From an uncultured Bacteroidales bacterium (GTDB lineage Bacteria > Bacteroidota > Bacteroidia > Bacteroidales > P3), in contig CAJOFL010000002.1 in NCBI GenBank assembly GCA_905233895.1, positions 1 to 64,000 of the forward strand: a stretch of 64,000 nucleotides of DNA, written 5' to 3'. Shown here in pieces: positions 55,217-64,000 of the stretch (the first letter of the stretch is position 1; every line of letters begins with the position of its first letter). The notes beneath the pieces were generated by a model. That model did no database searches and was not told where the DNA came from. It saw only the letters and a program-made list of their open reading frames with translations. Made by a program: the position numbers and the translations under genes.

Positions 55217-56779
55217 TTAGATCCCCTTCGGCCGTAGTAGGATGTAGGGCACGAGGGTCTCTTCCATGGATATGCCGCCGTGCTGGAAGGTACCGTTGTA
55301 GTACTGGACGTACTGATTGTAGTTGTTGGGGTAGGCGAAGAAGTCATTCTCGCGGGCGAAGATGTAGGGTGAGGTGACGTGGCGGCGAGGGAGGAAGATT
55401 TTCTGTGGGTCGCGCACGGCGAATACTTCGCCTTCGTTGTAATCGAGGAGTCGGCCCTGCTTGTAACGCAGATTGACGCTGATGTCGCGGTCTCCTTTTA
55501 CGCGGACGGGTCGGGAGGTGCGCACTGAGCCGTGGTCGGTGGTGATGACGATGTTGACGTTCTCGGTAGATAGTGTGCGGAGCATGTCCATCAGTGGTGA
55601 GTGCTGCAGCCACTGGAGGGTGAGCGAGCGATAGGCACGTTCGTCTGAGGCCAGTTCGCGCACGATGTCGCTGTCGGTACGGGCGTGGGAGAGCATGTCT
55701 ACGAAGTTGTAGATAATGACGTTCAGTGGCGAGCGCATAAGTTCTGGCACACGGTCTACCAGCTTGCGGCCGTACTGTGCGTTGAGTACCTTATTATAGG
55801 TGTGCTTGATTTGCAGGCCGTGGCGGCGTAGGTTCTCGTCGAGCAGCTGGTCCTCATACTGGTTCTTCCATCCCTCCTCATCTTCGTTGACCCAGTATTG
55901 CGGGTATTTGCGCTCGATTTCGGCGGGCATGAGGCCGGCGAACATGGCGTTGCGGGCGAACTGGGTGGTGGTGGGGATAATGGTGTAGTAAAGGTCATCG
56001 CGTTCGATACGGAAGTGCTCTTCGGCGGCCTGACGCACGTAGACCCATTGGTCGTAGCGGAAGTTGTCGATGACGATAAGGAAAGTGCTCGCTGAACACT
56101 GAGCACTGAGCACTGGAAATAGCCGTTCCTTGAGTACCGTCTGGCTCATGGGGGGGCGGTCGTCGGTGGTGCCGGTGAGCCAGTCGATGTAGTTCTGCTC
56201 GTAGAAACGGCAGTACTGGCGCTGGGCATCGCGTTTCTGGTCGAGGAAGATGGAGTGGATGTTCTCGTCTTCGGTGTGCGAGAGTTCCAGCTCCCAGTAG
56301 ACCAGCCGGCGGTACATCTCCATCCACTCCTGCCAGTCCATACTGCTTCCGAGTTGCATCCCAATCCCGCGGAACTGTTGTTGGTAGCTCATCATGGAAT
56401 GTTCAGACACAAGTGAGCGTTGGGCGGTGAGGCGTTTGACGGTGAGGAGTATCTGATTGGGGTTGACGGGCTTGATGAGGTAGTCGGATATCTTGCCGCC
56501 GAGGGCGTCGTTCATGATGTGTTCCTCTTCGCTCTTGGTAATCATTACTACGGGCAGTCGCGGCATGCGCTGCTTGATGGTGCGGAGGGTGTCGATGCCG
56601 GAGAGACCAGGCATTTGTTCGTCGAGGAATACGAGGTCGGGCTGTTCGTCGGCCAGCACGTCGAGTGCGTCGCTGCCGGAGCAGACAGGAATTACTTTGT
56701 AGCCTTTTTCTTCGAGGAACATTATATGGGGCTTGAGGAGATCAATCTCGTCGTCGGCCCATAGGATGGTTGTGTTCAT
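55217..56779 (-). CDS. porX: PorX-like response regulator with PglZ/alkaline-phosphatase-superfamily domain (T9SS regulator)
   Basis: MNTTILWADDEIDLLKPHIMFLEEKGYKV...DLVFLDEQMPGLSGIDTLRTIK receiver; LIVIDNFRYDQW, TTTQFARNAMFAGLMP, ITTDHGSVR. Confidence 0.9.
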   Translation of the reverse strand: MNTTILWADDEIDLLKPHIMFLEEKGYKVIPVCSGSDALDVLADEQPDLVFLDEQMPGLSGIDTLRTIKQRMPRLPVVMITKSEEEHIMNDALGGKISDYLIKPVNPNQILLTVKRLTAQRSLVSEHSMMSYQQQFRGIGMQLGSSMDWQEWMEMYRRLVYWELELSHTEDENIHSIFLDQKRDAQRQYCRFYEQNYIDWLTGTTDDRPPMSQTVLKERLFPVLSAQCSASTFLIVIDNFRYDQWVYVRQAAEEHFRIERDDLYYTIIPTTTQFARNAMFAGLMPAEIERKYPQYWVNEDEEGWKNQYEDQLLDENLRRHGLQIKHTYNKVLNAQYGRKLVDRVPELMRSPLNVIIYNFVDMLSHARTDSDIVRELASDERAYRSLTLQWLQHSPLMDMLRTLSTENVNIVITTDHGSVRTSRPVRVKGDRDISVNLRYKQGRLLDYNEGEVFAVRDPQKIFLPRRHVTSPYIFARENDFFAYPNNYNQYVQYYNGTFQHGGISMEETLVPYILLRPKGI

Positions 56780-56849
56780 TGGTTTACGGTTTACAGTTTG
56801 CAATTTAAGGTTTTTTAGTTTATAAATAACGCGATTGCATTTTTTTTCG

Positions 56850-56857
56850 TATTTTTG
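56850..56857 (+). promoter_or_regulatory. -7 box TATTTTTG for mfd
   Basis: cgTATTTTTGca 29 nt upstream of the mfd ATG. Confidence 0.5.
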
Positions 56858-56885
56858 CACCGCTTTTTTTTTGAAAAATGGAAGG

Positions 56886-59800
56886 ATGAATCTTGTAGAA
56901 TTCTATTCGGCCACCCCGTTGCTGGCCCAACTTGAGACCTCCTTGGCGCCGCGTCAGGCACGTCTGTATCTGGACGGAATGACTGGTTCGATGCCTGCTG
57001 TTGTAGCTGCTGCCCTTACCGAGCGGATGCGTACAGCGAACCAGATTATCATCGCCCCCTCGAAGGAGGAGGCTTTCTATATGGCCAGCGATCTTGAGCC
57101 GTTGACTGAACGGGTGATGCTTTTCCCGATGAGTTACCGCAAGGCCTACGGCGACGACCCCGACGAGGTGGACAATTCCAATGTCATTATGCGTGGCGAG
57201 ACGCTGAAGACCCTTGTCGCCGGCGAGCGCTGCACCGTGGTCTCGTGGCCCGACGCACTTGCCGAGTTGGTTGTGGCACCCAAGACATTGGGCGAGAACA
57301 CCGTCCGCATAGTGCGTGGCCAGCAGTTGGAGATGGACTCGCTTATTGACTGCCTGCAGGAACTGGGTTTTGAACGCGAGGACTTCGTAGTGGAGGGTGG
57401 CCAGTTCGCTGTGCGCGGCGGCATTGTTGACATCTATTCGCTTGCATCGGAATATCCGGTACGCATCGAGTTCTTCGACGACGAGGTGGATTCGCTACGC
57501 ACTTTTGACGCCGCCACACAGCTCTCGGTTAAGCAATTGGACCGCGTGGATATTGTTGGCAAGTCGGGAGTGAGGTCTGAGGAACCAGAAGTTGACGCCG
57601 GCTGCCAACGCGGTGATTCCGGCAGGGTGTCGCTGCTGGCCTATTTCTCATCGGACGATATTGTGTGGACGCAGGGCCTTATGCTGGCCGCCGAGCGTAT
57701 TGAGTCGCTCAATACCGGAGCCAACGTGTTTCTGGAGGCGTTGCTTAAACTGAAGGTTGTGGAATACGGTAACAGCCGTTATTTTACTCAGGCCGAGAGA
57801 CTGCATGTGGACTCCGGGCCGCAGCCAGCCTTCGGCAAACAGTTCGATATGCTTACCTCAGACCTGGCACAGCATGCCGACGAGGGCTACAATATCTGCA
57901 TCACCGTCAGCAACGAGCAGCAGCAACGGAGGCTTGTGAAGATACTGGAGAGTACGGCGTTGCCGATGATGCCGACAACGCTGGATTTCCAGCTCAGCCA
58001 CGGCTTTATCGACCACAGCCACCGCCTTCTCTGCTACACCGACCACGAAATTTTTGAGCGTTATCACAAATACACCGTCCGCACTCCCAACGCAGGCCGC
58101 GAGGCGATGACCCTCAAGGAACTCTTCGAGTTGCAGCCCGGCGATTATGTTACGCATATCGACTATGGTGTGGGCCGTTTCAGTGGGTTGGAAAAGACGG
58201 TGGTCGACGGCAAATCGCAGGAACTCATACGCCTCATTTACAAGGGTGGTGACGTGCTTTATATTAGCATCCATGGCTTGCACAAGATTAGCCGCTATGT
58301 GGGTCGCGAGGGAGAGCCGCCACAGATGAATCGGCTGGGCAGCAACACCTGGCAGGTGCTCAAGCAGCGCACCAAGAAGCAAGTAAAGGACATAGCGCGC
58401 GACCTTATCGCCCTCTACGCCAAGAGGCGAGCATCAAAAGGCTTTGCCTTCAGCCCCGACGACCAGATGCAGACCGAGTTGGAAGCGTCGTTCCTTTATG
58501 AGGATACCCCTGACCAGCTGAAAGCCACTCTGGCGGTGAAGCACGACATGGAGGAACCGGTGCCGATGGACCGCCTGGTATGCGGCGACGTGGGCTTCGG
58601 CAAGACTGAGGTGGCCATCCGCGCCGCCTTCAAGGCCTGCTGCGACTCGAAGCAGGTAGCTCTGCTCGTTCCTTCGACCATACTGGCATTCCAGCACTAC
58701 AATACCTTCACCGAGCGTCTTGCCGGCATGCCTGTCCGCGTGGACTACCTCAACCGGTTCCGCACTGTAAAGGAGAAACGGAAGATTTACGAGGATGTGT
58801 CCAACGGAAAGATTGACATACTGATTGGCACCCATGCCATTACTAACAAGGATTTGAAATTCAAGGACCTGGGTTTACTCATCGTGGACGAGGAGCAGAA
58901 GTTCGGTGTTAGCGTCAAGGAGAAGTTGAAACAGATGAAGGTAGGTGTGGACTGTCTGACCCTCACTGCCACTCCGATACCGCGCACACTGCAATTCTCG
59001 CTCATGGGTGCCCGCGACCTGAGCGTCATCCGTACTCCGCCGCCCAACCGCCAGCCTATCGAGACAGAACTTTCTGACTTCAACGAGGAGCTTATCCGCG
59101 ACGCTATTGCATTCGAGTTAAGCCGTGGTGGGCAGGTGTTTTTCATATCGAACCGTGTGGAGAACCTGCCTGAGATGGCTGGGATGGTGCAGCGGCTGGT
59201 ACCCGACGCGCGTGTGGCAATGGCACACGGCCGCATGGAGGGTAAGGACGCCGAGGAAACACTGATGCGCTTTCTCGACGGTGCGGTTGATGTGTTGGTG
59301 GCTACCTCGATTGTGGAGAACGGTCTGGATATTCCCAACGCCAACACGATGATTATCAATAATGCTCACCAGTTCGGCTTGGCTGACCTGCACCAGATGC
59401 GCGGGAGAGTGGGCCGTTCGAACCGCAAAGCTTTCTGCTACCTGCTGGTGCCGTCTTACCTGACACTCACTACTGACGCGCAGCGGCGCCTGCGCGCTAT
59501 CAGCGAGTTCGCAGCAGTAGGCAGCGGCTTCAATATAGCCATGCGAGACCTTGATATTCGTGGTGCCGGAAACATTCTCGGTGCTGAGCAGAGCGGCTTC
59601 ATTAGTGAGGTGGGCTACGAAATGTACCACAAGATTTTGAACGAGGCTCTGGAGGAACTTCATATGGAGTTAGATGTTAGTAGTGATGAGTTAAGTGATA
59701 ATGTCGGCACTAACCAACTTTTACCTCCAAATTCCTCTCTTGTGACTTTGGAGACAGACCTCGAGGTTCTTTTGCCTGACGACTATGTGACTTCAGTGAG

Positions 59801-60200
59801 CGAACGCTTGCTGCTCTACCGTGAGTTAAGTGACCTCACCACTGAGGAGGACCTTGCCACCTACCGCAGTAACCTGGCCGACCGATTCGGCCCGCTACCG
59901 AAGGCTACTGAGGAGCTGGTGCGCACGGTCACGCTGCGCCGAATGGCGGCGGAGTTCGGCATTGAGAAAATTGTGCTCAAACAGGGCCGTATGGTGCTGC
60001 ACTTCCCTTCGAGCCAGCAGCATCCGTTTTACAAGAGCGAGCGCTTTATGGATGTCATACGGTTCGCCCAGGCAAACGAAAAACGGGCGCATCTCAAGGA
60101 GAGTGGCGCCCGCTTGACTCTTTCGGTCAATGGAGTTGCGTCGGTCGACGCGGCCATTAACGTTATTGCACGTCTTTCTCGTCCAGAGGCTGGGCAATGA
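56886..60200 (+). CDS. mfd: Transcription-repair coupling factor Mfd
   Basis: LFELQPGDYVTHIDYGVGRFSGLE, DRLVCGDVGFGKTEVAIRAAF, DEEQKFGV, TATPIPRTLQFSL, MRGRVGRSNRKAFCYLL. ATG at 56886. Confidence 0.95.
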   Translation: MNLVEFYSATPLLAQLETSLAPRQARLYLDGMTGSMPAVVAAALTERMRTANQIIIAPSKEEAFYMASDLEPLTERVMLFPMSYRKAYGDDPDEVDNSNVIMRGETLKTLVAGERCTVVSWPDALAELVVAPKTLGENTVRIVRGQQLEMDSLIDCLQELGFEREDFVVEGGQFAVRGGIVDIYSLASEYPVRIEFFDDEVDSLRTFDAATQLSVKQLDRVDIVGKSGVRSEEPEVDAGCQRGDSGRVSLLAYFSSDDIVWTQGLMLAAERIESLNTGANVFLEALLKLKVVEYGNSRYFTQAERLHVDSGPQPAFGKQFDMLTSDLAQHADEGYNICITVSNEQQQRRLVKILESTALPMMPTTLDFQLSHGFIDHSHRLLCYTDHEIFERYHKYTVRTPNAGREAMTLKELFELQPGDYVTHIDYGVGRFSGLEKTVVDGKSQELIRLIYKGGDVLYISIHGLHKISRYVGREGEPPQMNRLGSNTWQVLKQRTKKQVKDIARDLIALYAKRRASKGFAFSPDDQMQTELEASFLYEDTPDQLKATLAVKHDMEEPVPMDRLVCGDVGFGKTEVAIRAAFKACCDSKQVALLVPSTILAFQHYNTFTERLAGMPVRVDYLNRFRTVKEKRKIYEDVSNGKIDILIGTHAITNKDLKFKDLGLLIVDEEQKFGVSVKEKLKQMKVGVDCLTLTATPIPRTLQFSLMGARDLSVIRTPPPNRQPIETELSDFNEELIRDAIAFELSRGGQVFFISNRVENLPEMAGMVQRLVPDARVAMAHGRMEGKDAEETLMRFLDGAVDVLVATSIVENGLDIPNANTMIINNAHQFGLADLHQMRGRVGRSNRKAFCYLLVPSYLTLTTDAQRRLRAISEFAAVGSGFNIAMRDLDIRGAGNILGAEQSGFISEVGYEMYHKILNEALEELHMELDVSSDELSDNVGTNQLLPPNSSLVTLETDLEVLLPDDYVTSVSERLLLYRELSDLTTEEDLATYRSNLADRFGPLPKATEELVRTVTLRRMAAEFGIEKIVLKQGRMVLHFPSSQQHPFYKSERFMDVIRFAQANEKRAHLKESGARLTLSVNGVASVDAAINVIARLSRPEAGQ

Positions 60201-61215
60201 GGCCGATGAAGGCGTTGCGGCTGTCGAATTCCATGCGGGTGTATTTCACCTCGCGGCTGCCCTTGATTTTCTGGCTGACCACTACGTAGGTGTAGGGTTT
60301 GGGCTTCTTACCGTCGATTGGGTCGCGGTACTTCGAGTTGAACTCGTACTGGACCATTTTCTCGATTTTGTACTTTTCGCCTTTGAATTTTTCGGCCAGG
60401 TATTTTAGAATAGTGCTGTTGTATCGGTCCTTAGCGAGGGTCTTGCCGTTCATGATGGGCTGGTTGTCGGAAAGTTTGTAGACGGCTTCCATCTTGACTT
60501 TCTGGGCATTGCTGAAGTAGGCCACTGCATATTCGCCGTTGCGCATAACCCATTCGGGGCCGGCGCTTACACGCTTACCCATAGCTTTCTTGAAGTGGGC
60601 CTCGATCTCGTCGCTGGGGGTGAACTGCTCGACCTGGGGCTCATCGACCTTCGGTGCGGGGCGGCCACGGTGACGGCTCTTCTCGGTGCCAGTCTCTTCG
60701 GTCACTTTCTTCTCCGAGGCGTCGGGGTTGGTGTGGGTGTAGTAGTCACGCTTGACGGCATCGGGATCGGGGGCGTTGCTCTTCATGAGTTTGCCTCGGG
60801 TGTCGAAAATCATCTCGCAGTCGCTCTCGGCGATGCCTTTCCTGACGATTATCATGCGGTAGTAGTTGTCGCCGCTCATCTCCTCGACGTAGTCGATGCT
60901 TTTGATGCGGTAGCCCGGGTAGTTGTTGACGAAATAGGTGTTCATCAGGGTGGGGCACTCTTCGGCTTTTACGGGGAAGGTGCTGTACTGCCACTCGCCG
61001 TTGGCGGTGAAGTAGGAGCGGCCGTTCTGCCCGTCGATGACCAGCTCGGCGATGTATTGTCCGGGAGCCTGGTACCAGGTGCGCACTTTGTAGGAGTCGT
61101 AGGTCTTTTCGAGGGCCAACTTGACCGAGTGGGGCACCGCTATCTCCTTGATTTTGGTCTGTGCTCCTGCCAGCAGCGGCATTGCTATGAGCAGGGCGAT
61201 GATTATTTTCTTCAT
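60163..61215 (-). CDS. Secreted protein with PepSY-like/putative beta-lactamase-inhibitor-like domains
   Basis: Signal peptide; EIAVPHSVKLALEKTYDSYKVRTWYQAPGQYIAELVIDGQNGRSYFTANGEW; stop overlaps the mfd stop convergently. Confidence 0.55.
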   Translation of the reverse strand: MKKIIIALLIAMPLLAGAQTKIKEIAVPHSVKLALEKTYDSYKVRTWYQAPGQYIAELVIDGQNGRSYFTANGEWQYSTFPVKAEECPTLMNTYFVNNYPGYRIKSIDYVEEMSGDNYYRMIIVRKGIAESDCEMIFDTRGKLMKSNAPDPDAVKRDYYTHTNPDASEKKVTEETGTEKSRHRGRPAPKVDEPQVEQFTPSDEIEAHFKKAMGKRVSAGPEWVMRNGEYAVAYFSNAQKVKMEAVYKLSDNQPIMNGKTLAKDRYNSTILKYLAEKFKGEKYKIEKMVQYEFNSKYRDPIDGKKPKPYTYVVVSQKIKGSREVKYTRMEFDSRNAFIGLIAQPLDEKDVQ

Positions 61216-61263
61216 ATCGTGGAGTTTTCTTATTCAGTATCCTATAACGCTGTTTTCTTGCAT

Positions 61264-62559
61264 TTATTGTTTGAAGAGTACATCTTTTCTGTCGGGGCTG
61301 ATGCTCACGGCGGCGATGTTTACGCCGGTGCCGCGCTCGATGGCTGCGAGAAATTCGAGCAGTCGAGCCGGCAGTCGGTCGTAGGAGGGGGTGCCGTCGA
61401 GACTCTGTTTCCAGCCGGGATAGGGGGTGAGGACTGGCTCGATGGGTGCGGTGTTGTACTCGAAGGGGATTTCGTCGGTTTCACGGCCGTTGATGCGGTA
61501 GGAGGTGCACATGCTTACGGTGTCGAAGTCGTTCATCACGTCGGGTTTGGTGACGAAGAGGTCGGTGACGCCGTTGATCATGCAGGCGTAGCGGAGGGCG
61601 GGGATGTCAATCCATCCACAGCGGCGCGGCCGGCCGGTGGTGGCGCCGTATTCGTGGCCGATTTCGCAGAGGAGGCGGCCAGTCTCGTCGTCGAGCTGGG
61701 TGGGGAAGGGACCGGCACCGACACGGGTGCAGTAGGCTTTGGTGATGCCCATGACGCGGCCTATGGCGCTCGGGGCCACACCGAGTCCGGTACAAACTCC
61801 GGCGGTGATAGTGTTCGAGCTGGTGACGAAGGGATATGTGCCGAAGTCGATGTCGAGCATCATGGCTTGTGCTCCCTCGGCCAGCACTTTGCGACCTTCA
61901 CGGAGGCAGCGGTTGATGAAATACTCGCTAGCCACAAGGCGGAAGCGCTTGAGGCAATCGAGGCCTGCCATCCATTCGCGCTCGTATTCGGCGAGGGTCA
62001 TTCCGTCGATGCGGAAAGCTTCGACGTCGAATCCCAGGGTGCGGGCCATGCGGATATGCTGATCGCGGAGGGCGTTGTAACGGTTGGCGAAGTCGGGGCT
62101 CAGCGTGTCGCCCACGCGGATGCCGTTGCGGGCGGTCTTGTCGGTGTAGGCGGGGCCGATGCCCTTCAGGGTGGAACCAATCTTTGCACCGCCTTTCGAC
62201 TGCTCGTTGGCGGCGTCCATCATACGATGGGTGGGGAGTATGAGGTGGGCCTTCTGCGAGATGAGAAGATTCTGCGTGGCGTCCACCCCCTTGGCAGCAA
62301 GTTCCTCAATCTCACCGCGGAAGATGCGCGGCTCGATGAGTACGCCGTTGCCGATGAGGTTGGTCTTCTCCTTGTGAAATATCCCCGAGGGGATGATATG
62401 CAGCACATGCTTGGTGCCGCCGAACTCCAGTGTGTGTCCGGCGTTGGGGCCGCCCTGGAAACGGGCCACGACATCATAGGCCGGCGTCAGCACATCAACA
62501 ATCTTGCCCTTGCCTTCGTCGCCCCACTGAAGTCCCACGAGTACATCTATCTTGGTCAT
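61264..62559 (-). CDS. purA: Adenylosuccinate synthetase
   Basis: DVLVGLQWGDEGKGKIVDVL, GGPNAGHT, GIGPAYTDKTARNGIR, TSSNTITAGVCTGLG. Confidence 0.96.
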   Translation of the reverse strand: MTKIDVLVGLQWGDEGKGKIVDVLTPAYDVVARFQGGPNAGHTLEFGGTKHVLHIIPSGIFHKEKTNLIGNGVLIEPRIFRGEIEELAAKGVDATQNLLISQKAHLILPTHRMMDAANEQSKGGAKIGSTLKGIGPAYTDKTARNGIRVGDTLSPDFANRYNALRDQHIRMARTLGFDVEAFRIDGMTLAEYEREWMAGLDCLKRFRLVASEYFINRCLREGRKVLAEGAQAMMLDIDFGTYPFVTSSNTITAGVCTGLGVAPSAIGRVMGITKAYCTRVGAGPFPTQLDDETGRLLCEIGHEYGATTGRPRRCGWIDIPALRYACMINGVTDLFVTKPDVMNDFDTVSMCTSYRINGRETDEIPFEYNTAPIEPVLTPYPGWKQSLDGTPSYDRLPARLLEFLAAIERGTGVNIAAVSISPDRKDVLFKQ

Positions 62560-62593
62560 ATTTAGCTCTCTTTTATGCATTCAAATTGCGGTG

Positions 62594-62601
62594 CAAAGAT
62601 A
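62594..62601 (-). promoter_or_regulatory. -7 box TATCTTTG for purA
   Basis: CAAAGATA on +. Confidence 0.5.
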
Positions 62602-62742
62602 CAAACTTTTTTTGAATCACAGCGTAATTATTTTTCAACAGTTGTGTAATGTGGTGGTTAAGTAGGGTTTGGAATGGTTATGCTGCTGATAATTAATATG
62701 TTCTGTGTCGTGAATAATGGCTTTACCCCATTTTTTATGGCT

Positions 62743-62852
62743 GACTCCGTAATGAGTCCGTGATAAGTCCGAGTTAACACCGTGATAAGATAGGGTAAGA
62801 TTGCACCGGAGTGCTACCTTACCCTATGTTATCCCTATGTTGTATGTGTGCT
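62743..62852. repeat. Family B 11-bp-periodic array, copy 2 (10 units)
   Basis: GACTCCGTAAT GAGTCCGTGAT AAGTCCGAGTT AACACCGTGAT AAGATAGGGTA AGATTGCACCG GAGTGCTACCT TACCCTATGTT ATCCCTATGTT GTATGTGTGCT; aligns ungapped to copy 1. Confidence 0.8.
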
Positions 62853-62858
62853 TTTGCT

Positions 62859-62884
62859 CACCGGTAACTGGTAACCGGTAACTT
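62859..62884. repeat. Short GGTAACTGGTAACCGGTAAC palindromic repeat
   Basis: caccggtaactggtaaccggtaactt, same motif as 37608..37647. Confidence 0.8.
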
Positions 62885-62916
62885 GCATTGCAATGTGGCT
62901 TTTGTTTGACGGGAGG

Positions 62917-63858
62917 CTATCGCGTGTCGGGTATGGAGGTGATGAGTGCGGCGTCACCCACATAAGCGGTGGCGCACAGGCCTCCCATGTTGTAGAAGCC
63001 GGCAAAAACCTCGTGCGGACGCTGCTTGGCGAGGGTCTGCACACGTTCGTCGATGCGTTTGGCTACCGCAAGTTGTTGTTTCTTGCGGATTTCCATCCCC
63101 TCCAGGATGGCTTTGTAGTAGATGGGCACTGCGTCGCGATAGTAGTCGCAGAGGTCACCCGAGGCGGCGTGTTTGTCGTTCCATACCTTGCGGCATTCGG
63201 CTTCTGCATCGTCCTGGAGCTTGCGAATCTGATCGTCTATCTCGTTGTATTCGTCCATTAGTTTGGTGTATTGGGCGTCGGATGCAAGCACTTCGACGGT
63301 TCGGGCGTAGCGCTGTTCCAGTTCGGCCGCATAGCGGCGCGCTAATGCCTGCTGCTCGTCCTCGCTCATGGCATCATACTGTTCCTCGGTAATGCCCAGT
63401 TCTGTACGCAGTTGCTCGTCCAGAGTGTAGATATTTCCCGACGAGGCTACCATGGTGACGTAGCCGTTTGCGGCTGCAATAGCCATCTGGGTTAGGAATG
63501 TTGTGGTGGGGTTAGCCATCAGTTTGAGCATGCGCGGGTTATCGCGGCTCTGTTCGCAGAGATAATCGGCGAGTTGCTGGAAGGTCGGAATCTTCGGTAC
63601 CATATCCATTACTTCTTCGGGAGTAGGGATATGGTCGCCGTCGTTTTCAACCTGTACAGGAGTGCTCTCCTGTTGTTGCTGTGGGGTGGCATTCTGTTGC
63701 CGGTTGTTGCCGAGTGCTTCGTCCATCTTCTGCTCCACTTTTTTCTCCACGCTTTTCTGGATTCCTTTTCTTACAGCGCCGCCAACAAGGCCGCCAATCT
63801 GCGCTTGCGCACCGAAAGCAATGGCAAGCACCATGACTAATGACATTATTTTCTTCAT
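62917..63858 (-). CDS. Secreted protein, unknown
   Basis: Signal peptide MKKIMSLVMVLAIAFGAQAQ, helical Gln/Glu-rich body. Confidence 0.65.
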   Translation of the reverse strand: MKKIMSLVMVLAIAFGAQAQIGGLVGGAVRKGIQKSVEKKVEQKMDEALGNNRQQNATPQQQQESTPVQVENDGDHIPTPEEVMDMVPKIPTFQQLADYLCEQSRDNPRMLKLMANPTTTFLTQMAIAAANGYVTMVASSGNIYTLDEQLRTELGITEEQYDAMSEDEQQALARRYAAELEQRYARTVEVLASDAQYTKLMDEYNEIDDQIRKLQDDAEAECRKVWNDKHAASGDLCDYYRDAVPIYYKAILEGMEIRKKQQLAVAKRIDERVQTLAKQRPHEVFAGFYNMGGLCATAYVGDAALITSIPDTR

Positions 63859-63877
63859 GGTAATATTGTTTTATGGG

Positions 63878-64000
63878 TTATTGGGCACGGAAGGAATCGA
63901 GGTCGGCCTCGGTGAAGTGCATCACGTAGTAGGATTTGGCGCATACATCTTCCTCGGTCATACGGACATAAACGTTGGCGCTTTTCTCGAACATTTCGGG
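63878..64000 (-). CDS. C-terminal end of a protein running off the right edge
   Basis: Open frame ...PEMFEKSANVYVRMTEEDVCAKSYYVMHFTEADLDSFRAQ* (no stop to window edge). Confidence 0.6.
   Translation of the reverse strand, partial: PEMFEKSANVYVRMTEEDVCAKSYYVMHFTEADLDSFRAQ

Noticed and set aside
40056-56779. BREX-like system from MTases plus a PglZ-domain protein
   Set aside because: The PglZ domain belongs to a PorX-like response regulator about 10 kb away with housekeeping genes (mnmE, uvrA, peptidase) between; no BrxC/BrxL/PglX-type set.
60595-62565. 656-aa plus-strand ORF in the track
   Set aside because: Antisense shadow of purA and of the upstream part of the secreted-protein gene; composition rich in Gly/Val/Ala from the complementary strand and no recognisable motif.

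Overview
64 kb window of a Bacteroidales-type (Bacteroidota) chromosome, probably from an uncultured or MAG-derived genome. Lineage cues seen in the sequence: a PorX-like response regulator/PglZ protein, a GldF-GldG fusion, carboxypeptidase-regulatory-domain TonB/beta-barrel receptors, BspA-like LRRs with a T9SS-like C-terminal domain, and repeated TAnnTTTG promoter -7 boxes. Most genes are on the minus strand and most content is core: rimO, ftsY, lpxB, surE, yidC, nhaD-like, cstA, mnmE, uvrA, mfd, purA. Accessory regions of most interest: (1) a compact three-methyltransferase cluster at 40.0-45.1 kb (N6-A MTase, C5 MTase, and a large protein with a possible N-terminal nuclease motif plus N6-A MTase) with no separate restriction gene; (2) two families of intergenic elements built on an 11-bp period: three copies of (CAGGCGTTGAT)x3 at 20.08, 32.40 and 48.80 kb, and two copies of a degenerate 10 x 11-bp array at 37.30 and 62.74 kb, each followed by palindromic GGTAACC repeats; (3) apparent in-frame repeat-like insertions in conserved proteins (UvrA, PorX, Mfd); (4) an eight-gene GntR/ABC/outer-membrane-barrel operon with a YtrA-like 24-bp palindrome next to its promoter; (5) a stand-alone Cas4/DUF2779-N-like nuclease next to one of the repeat arrays. 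I saw no rRNA, tRNA or CRISPR array. All family assignments are by eye from motifs; no searches were run.
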